From: CAZSSM01 sp964609385
Lineage (GTDB): Bacteria > Planctomycetota > Planctomycetia > Isosphaerales > Isosphaeraceae
DNA: 15,430 bases
Assembly: GCA_964609385.1 (NCBI GenBank)
Contig: CAZSSM010000121.1
Span: forward strand, 1 to 15,430
Reading direction: 5' to 3'
The first letter of the stretch is position 1. Each line of letters starts with the position of its first letter. Shown piece by piece: positions 14,695 to 15,430 of the stretch. The translations under genes were made by a program, and so were the position numbers. The notes under the pieces are model-generated. The model was not told where the DNA came from, did no database searches, and saw only the letters and a program-made list of their open reading frames with translations.

Positions 14695-15430
14695 AGCAAT
14701 CCAGCGCGACACGCGCCCTCCAAAGACCGGCGATGACACCGAGGCCGGGGCCGATCGGTCGACTGCGCATGGCCTACCTGATCGCCCTGACCGCCGTGGC
14801 CGTGCTCAGCTTGAGCGTCCAGCTGGTCATCCATCGCACCATCGCCCTCCAAGAATCGGACGCGCCGGTGATCACCATCGCCGGCCGGCAACGGATGCTC
14901 TGCCAACAGATCGCCAAGGACGCCCTGGCCATCCAACGGGCGCTCAGTCATCCCGACCAACGTTCCGAACTCGCCTCGTATCGCAACCAACTGGCCGAGG
15001 CCCTCACCCTCTTGGTGGCCAGCCACGAGGGGTTGATCCACAGCGATCCATCGCAGAACCTGCCCGGCACCAACTCCAAGGCTGTCCACGACCTCTTCGA
15101 TCGTCTGCAACCGTATTACCAGCAGGTCCGTCAAGCTGCTGGTCAGCTCCTGGCCGAGACCGATCGAGCCGAGACCGCCCCGGAGAGCCTCGATGTCCCA
15201 CGGATCGATGCGCAGGTCGACATCATCCTCGAGCAGACCGACACGTTCCTCCCCATGATGACCCAGATCGTCTTCCAGTACGGCGCCGAGGCCCAGGAGG
15301 GGGTTGAGGGACTCAGACGGTTCGTGCAGGGCATTGGCCTGGTAACGCTCCTGGGCCTGCTGGCCGAGGCCACCCGCGTCTTCGAGCCGGCCGTCTGGAT
15401 GATTCGACGCGCCCTCCATGAGGCCGAGGA
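14691..15430 (+). CDS. N-terminal part of a membrane sensor with type IV pili MCP-like domain (cut by window end)
   Basis: The frame from ATG 14691 stays open to the last base, giving 246 residues. A first membrane segment (about 27-48, MAYLIALTAVAVLSLSVQLV) is followed by a helical extracytoplasmic region containing AGRQRMLCQQIAKDALAIQ (64-82). This is the hallmark of the type IV pili methyl-accepting chemotaxis N-terminal (PilJ-like) sensory domain. LPGTNSKAVHDLFDRLQPYY and FQYGAEAQEGVEGLRRF complete the domain. A second membrane segment follows (about 213-235, GIGLVTLLGLLAEATRVFEPAV). The last residues look like a linker to a cytoplasmic signalling domain beyond the edge, most likely a histidine kinase or similar. 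Nitrate/nitrite or other small anions are known ligands of related domains, but none can be assigned here. ATG at residue 15 or 27 could be the true start. Confidence 0.85.
   Translation, partial: MKQSSATRALQRPAMTPRPGPIGRLRMAYLIALTAVAVLSLSVQLVIHRTIALQESDAPVITIAGRQRMLCQQIAKDALAIQRALSHPDQRSELASYRNQLAEALTLLVASHEGLIHSDPSQNLPGTNSKAVHDLFDRLQPYYQQVRQAAGQLLAETDRAETAPESLDVPRIDAQVDIILEQTDTFLPMMTQIVFQYGAEAQEGVEGLRRFVQGIGLVTLLGLLAEATRVFEPAVWMIRRALHEAE

Noticed and set aside
14480..15307. Plus-strand open frame of 275 codons at the right edge
   Set aside because: Arg/Pro/Ser-rich shadow in another frame of the sensor gene at 14691, which has clear membrane segments and the GRQRML motif.
14436..15419. Minus-strand open frame of 327 codons
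   Set aside because: Antisense to the sensor gene for most of its length, with no recognisable domain.

Overview
The window reads as a chromosomal segment from a planctomycete. The evidence is a PSCyt1/DUF1549/DUF1553 protein followed by a DUF1501 protein with a Tat signal, a very large Ser/Thr kinase with a membrane segment and a C-terminal TPR array, and a DWG instead of DFG kinase motif. GC is high outside one AT-rich patch. The order within Planctomycetota cannot be fixed from the sequence alone.

Layout. On the minus strand at the left lies a two-gene phosphorelay module: a CheY-like receiver (581-964) and an overlapping short protein (123-581) that has a histidine-kinase H-box but no room for an ATPase domain. 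Next come two minus-strand genes of unknown function, a 93-aa protein (1899-2180) and a SWIM zinc-finger protein (1266-1883). A hairpin-rich divergent intergenic region (2181-2433) separates them from a plus-strand MEKHLA/PAS-like protein (2434-2976). Convergent with it is a two-gene minus-strand unit (2987-4801): an OLD/PARIS-like AAA ATPase whose stop overlaps the start of a DUF3226 protein with Toprim-like motifs. Each of these two genes is interrupted by one apparent single-base deletion in an A run. The middle of the ATPase is strikingly AT-rich. Between it and the next gene lies about 500 bp with only a doubtful, broken reading frame.

The centre (5323-9039) is a 1238-aa membrane Ser/Thr kinase with TPRs. 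It carries a three-copy decapeptide repeat near the N-terminus and a 136-bp near-identical duplication in the TPR array. It is followed by the PSCyt1-DUF1549-golvesin-like-DUF1553 protein (9272-12268) and its DUF1501 partner (12357-13745), both predicted to be exported. A small VOC/glyoxalase-like gene (13786-14192) follows and also appears frameshifted. At the right edge an incomplete gene starts at 14691 and runs off the window; it encodes the N-terminal sensory part (type IV pili MCP-like domain, two membrane segments) of a signalling protein. It is preceded by a 10-codon mini-ORF with a strong Shine-Dalgarno sequence and an ATGA overlap.

Most interesting: the ATPase plus Toprim-like pair looks like a split OLD / PARIS-type anti-phage module with a foreign-looking variable domain. 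Three small genes each need exactly one extra base, while about 8.1 kb of large genes are intact. That pattern means either assembly error or selective decay.
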